Origin: an uncultured Rubrobacteraceae bacterium
Lineage (GTDB): Bacteria; Actinomycetota; Rubrobacteria; Rubrobacterales; Rubrobacteraceae
Length of the DNA: 33,570 nucleotides
Reading direction: 5' to 3'
Assembly (NCBI GenBank): GCA_902806075.1
Contig: CADCVG010000055.1
Span: forward strand, 1 to 33,570
The position numbers and the translations under genes were made by a program. Shown one piece after another: positions 33,501 through 33,570 of this stretch. Position 1 is the stretch's first letter, and the number at the start of each line of letters is the position of its first letter. Under the pieces are notes generated by a model. It made no database searches, was not told where the DNA came from, and worked only from the letters and a program-made list of their open reading frames with translations.

Positions 33501-33570
33501 GTCCGGCGACGTCTTCGGGAACGGGATGCTCCTGAGCAGGCACATAAAGCTCGTTGGCGCCTTCAACCAC
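30556..33570 (+). CDS. gdh: NAD-specific glutamate dehydrogenase, large type (partial)
   Basis: The first 1005 residues of the ~1600-residue NAD-dependent glutamate dehydrogenase (L_180 class), which oxidatively deaminates glutamate to 2-oxoglutarate. The frame is open to the window edge. The N-terminal regulatory part has VVEMVNDDMPFLVDSTRMEI and the ACT-like segments. The catalytic part begins about residue 780, with KVARGGIRWSDRREDFRTEV, MVKNAVIVPVGAKGGFV, and near the edge VVAADKGTATFSDIAN and TVVGIGDMSGDVFGNGML. ATG 30556 has GGAGG nine bases upstream. It follows the divergent arsR gene and looks unrelated to it. Confidence 0.95.
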   Translation, partial: MLVKDELLEKVVARVWEQLPEDRARLVEEFVRQYYGWVPREDLASRSDVDLYGAALAHLNFGRERRPGTAKVRVYNPRFEEHGWQSTHTVVEMVNDDMPFLVDSTRMEINRRGYAVHLMVHALMKVRRDDEGGLVEVLPPGSDADGATLESVIHVEVDRQTEPEVLEELHDCLERVLRDVRVAVEDWQEMREKAQSIAAGSGEEVPPVEEGELDEARAFLGWIVDDNFTFLGYREYDLLTQNGEDHLRSVPGSGFGILREDSPEPVSQSFARLPAGVRRLARAPNLLNLTKANTRATVHRPSYLDYVGVKRFDSSGEVVGERRFLGLYTFSAYSASVFEIPLVRRKVRSVLERAGFPAGSHNEKDLAEILETYPRDEMFQISQDELFETAMGILHLQERQRVRLFVRRDTYERFFSCLVYVPRDRYNTEIRQRMREILQGALGGEGAEFDVRLSESVLARLHFTIYTPPDGVPEYDVEEIEARLVEATRSWKDGLYDALIERCGEESGVELFHRYGEAFPPGYRDDYLARTAVTDIERIEGVAGGEDLGMSLYHPLEAPEDFLRFRLYRAAGQISLSRVLPLLEDMGVEVADQRPYKVEPAGSPPVWINDFGLTYESQGQLQTGEIREIFQDTFAKAWSGAIENDGFNRLVLRSRLTWRQVSVLRAYARYLRQTEITFSQNYIEESLANNPQIARLLVELFEARFDPSREGETEGETERLTSEIETALDEVTSLDEDRILRSLLDVTLATLRTNYYQTGPDGAPKPYLSFKFDSARILELPLPRPMFEIFVYSPRTEGVHLRGGKVARGGIRWSDRREDFRTEVLGLMKAQMVKNAVIVPVGAKGGFVVKQPPTNGGREALMREVVACYETLIHGMLDLTDNIAEGGIVPPPDVVRYDDDDPYLVVAADKGTATFSDIANGISTEYGFWLGDAFASGGSAGYDHKRMGITARGAWESVKRHFHALGLDTQSEDFTVVGIGDMSGDVFGNGMLLSRHIKLVGAFNH

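Overview
The window reads as chromosomal DNA of a high-GC actinobacterium, most probably Rubrobacter or a close relative. Support for this is the GC-rich coding, frequent GTG and TTG starts, acidic proteins, a propane-monooxygenase-type operon with its own GroEL, and a very large NAD-glutamate dehydrogenase. The genus is an inference from gene content and protein style, not from a marker gene. I see no rRNA, tRNA, CRISPR array, intact insertion sequence or prophage gene.

Left part (1-16.9 kb): a soluble di-iron monooxygenase locus in two blocks. An IclR regulator and a [2Fe-2S] ferredoxin (minus strand) diverge from block 1, which is prmA (hydroxylase alpha), prmB (reductase), prmC (hydroxylase beta) and prmD (coupling protein). 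Block 2 is an amidohydrolase, a DUF59 protein, a zinc alcohol dehydrogenase, groES and groEL. About 5.5 kb of minus-strand accessory genes lies between the blocks: an FAD-linked oxidase, an ECF sigma factor with a C-terminal extension, three small hypothetical genes and a decayed antitoxin-like ORF. The likely scheme is that PrmABCD hydroxylates a small alkane, ketone or phenol, the alcohol dehydrogenase oxidises the alcohol, and GroEL folds the hydroxylase. Intrinsic terminators follow prmA and adh, and a very strong hairpin follows prmD, so the locus is probably several transcripts.

Middle (16.9-21.3 kb): a three-gene proton-translocating NAD(P) transhydrogenase (pntA1-A2-B, minus strand), a sortase, and a small [2Fe-2S] ferredoxin-like gene. 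The ferredoxin-like gene has no ATG, GTG or TTG start ahead of its cluster cysteines, and a Fur/Zur-like box sits at its promoter.

Right (21.4-28.3 kb): a polyphosphate module of ppx/gppA, ppk1, a CYTH-CHAD protein and a SixA-like phosphatase, followed by a SAM hydrolase-like protein. A heavily broken GNAT acetyltransferase lies inside this module. From 28.3 kb come small hypothetical genes, then a glutathione S-transferase whose catalytic Ser/Cys codon is TGA followed by a SECIS-like hairpin. Next are a CmtR-like metal-sensing ArsR regulator with its frameshifted thioredoxin-like target, and the first 1005 codons of NAD-glutamate dehydrogenase, which runs off the window.

The observations most worth testing are the possible selenocysteine GST (28962-29558), the non-canonical start of the ferredoxin-like gene, the split and terminator-punctuated monooxygenase locus, and a hairpin that buries a ribosome binding site at 10581-10602.
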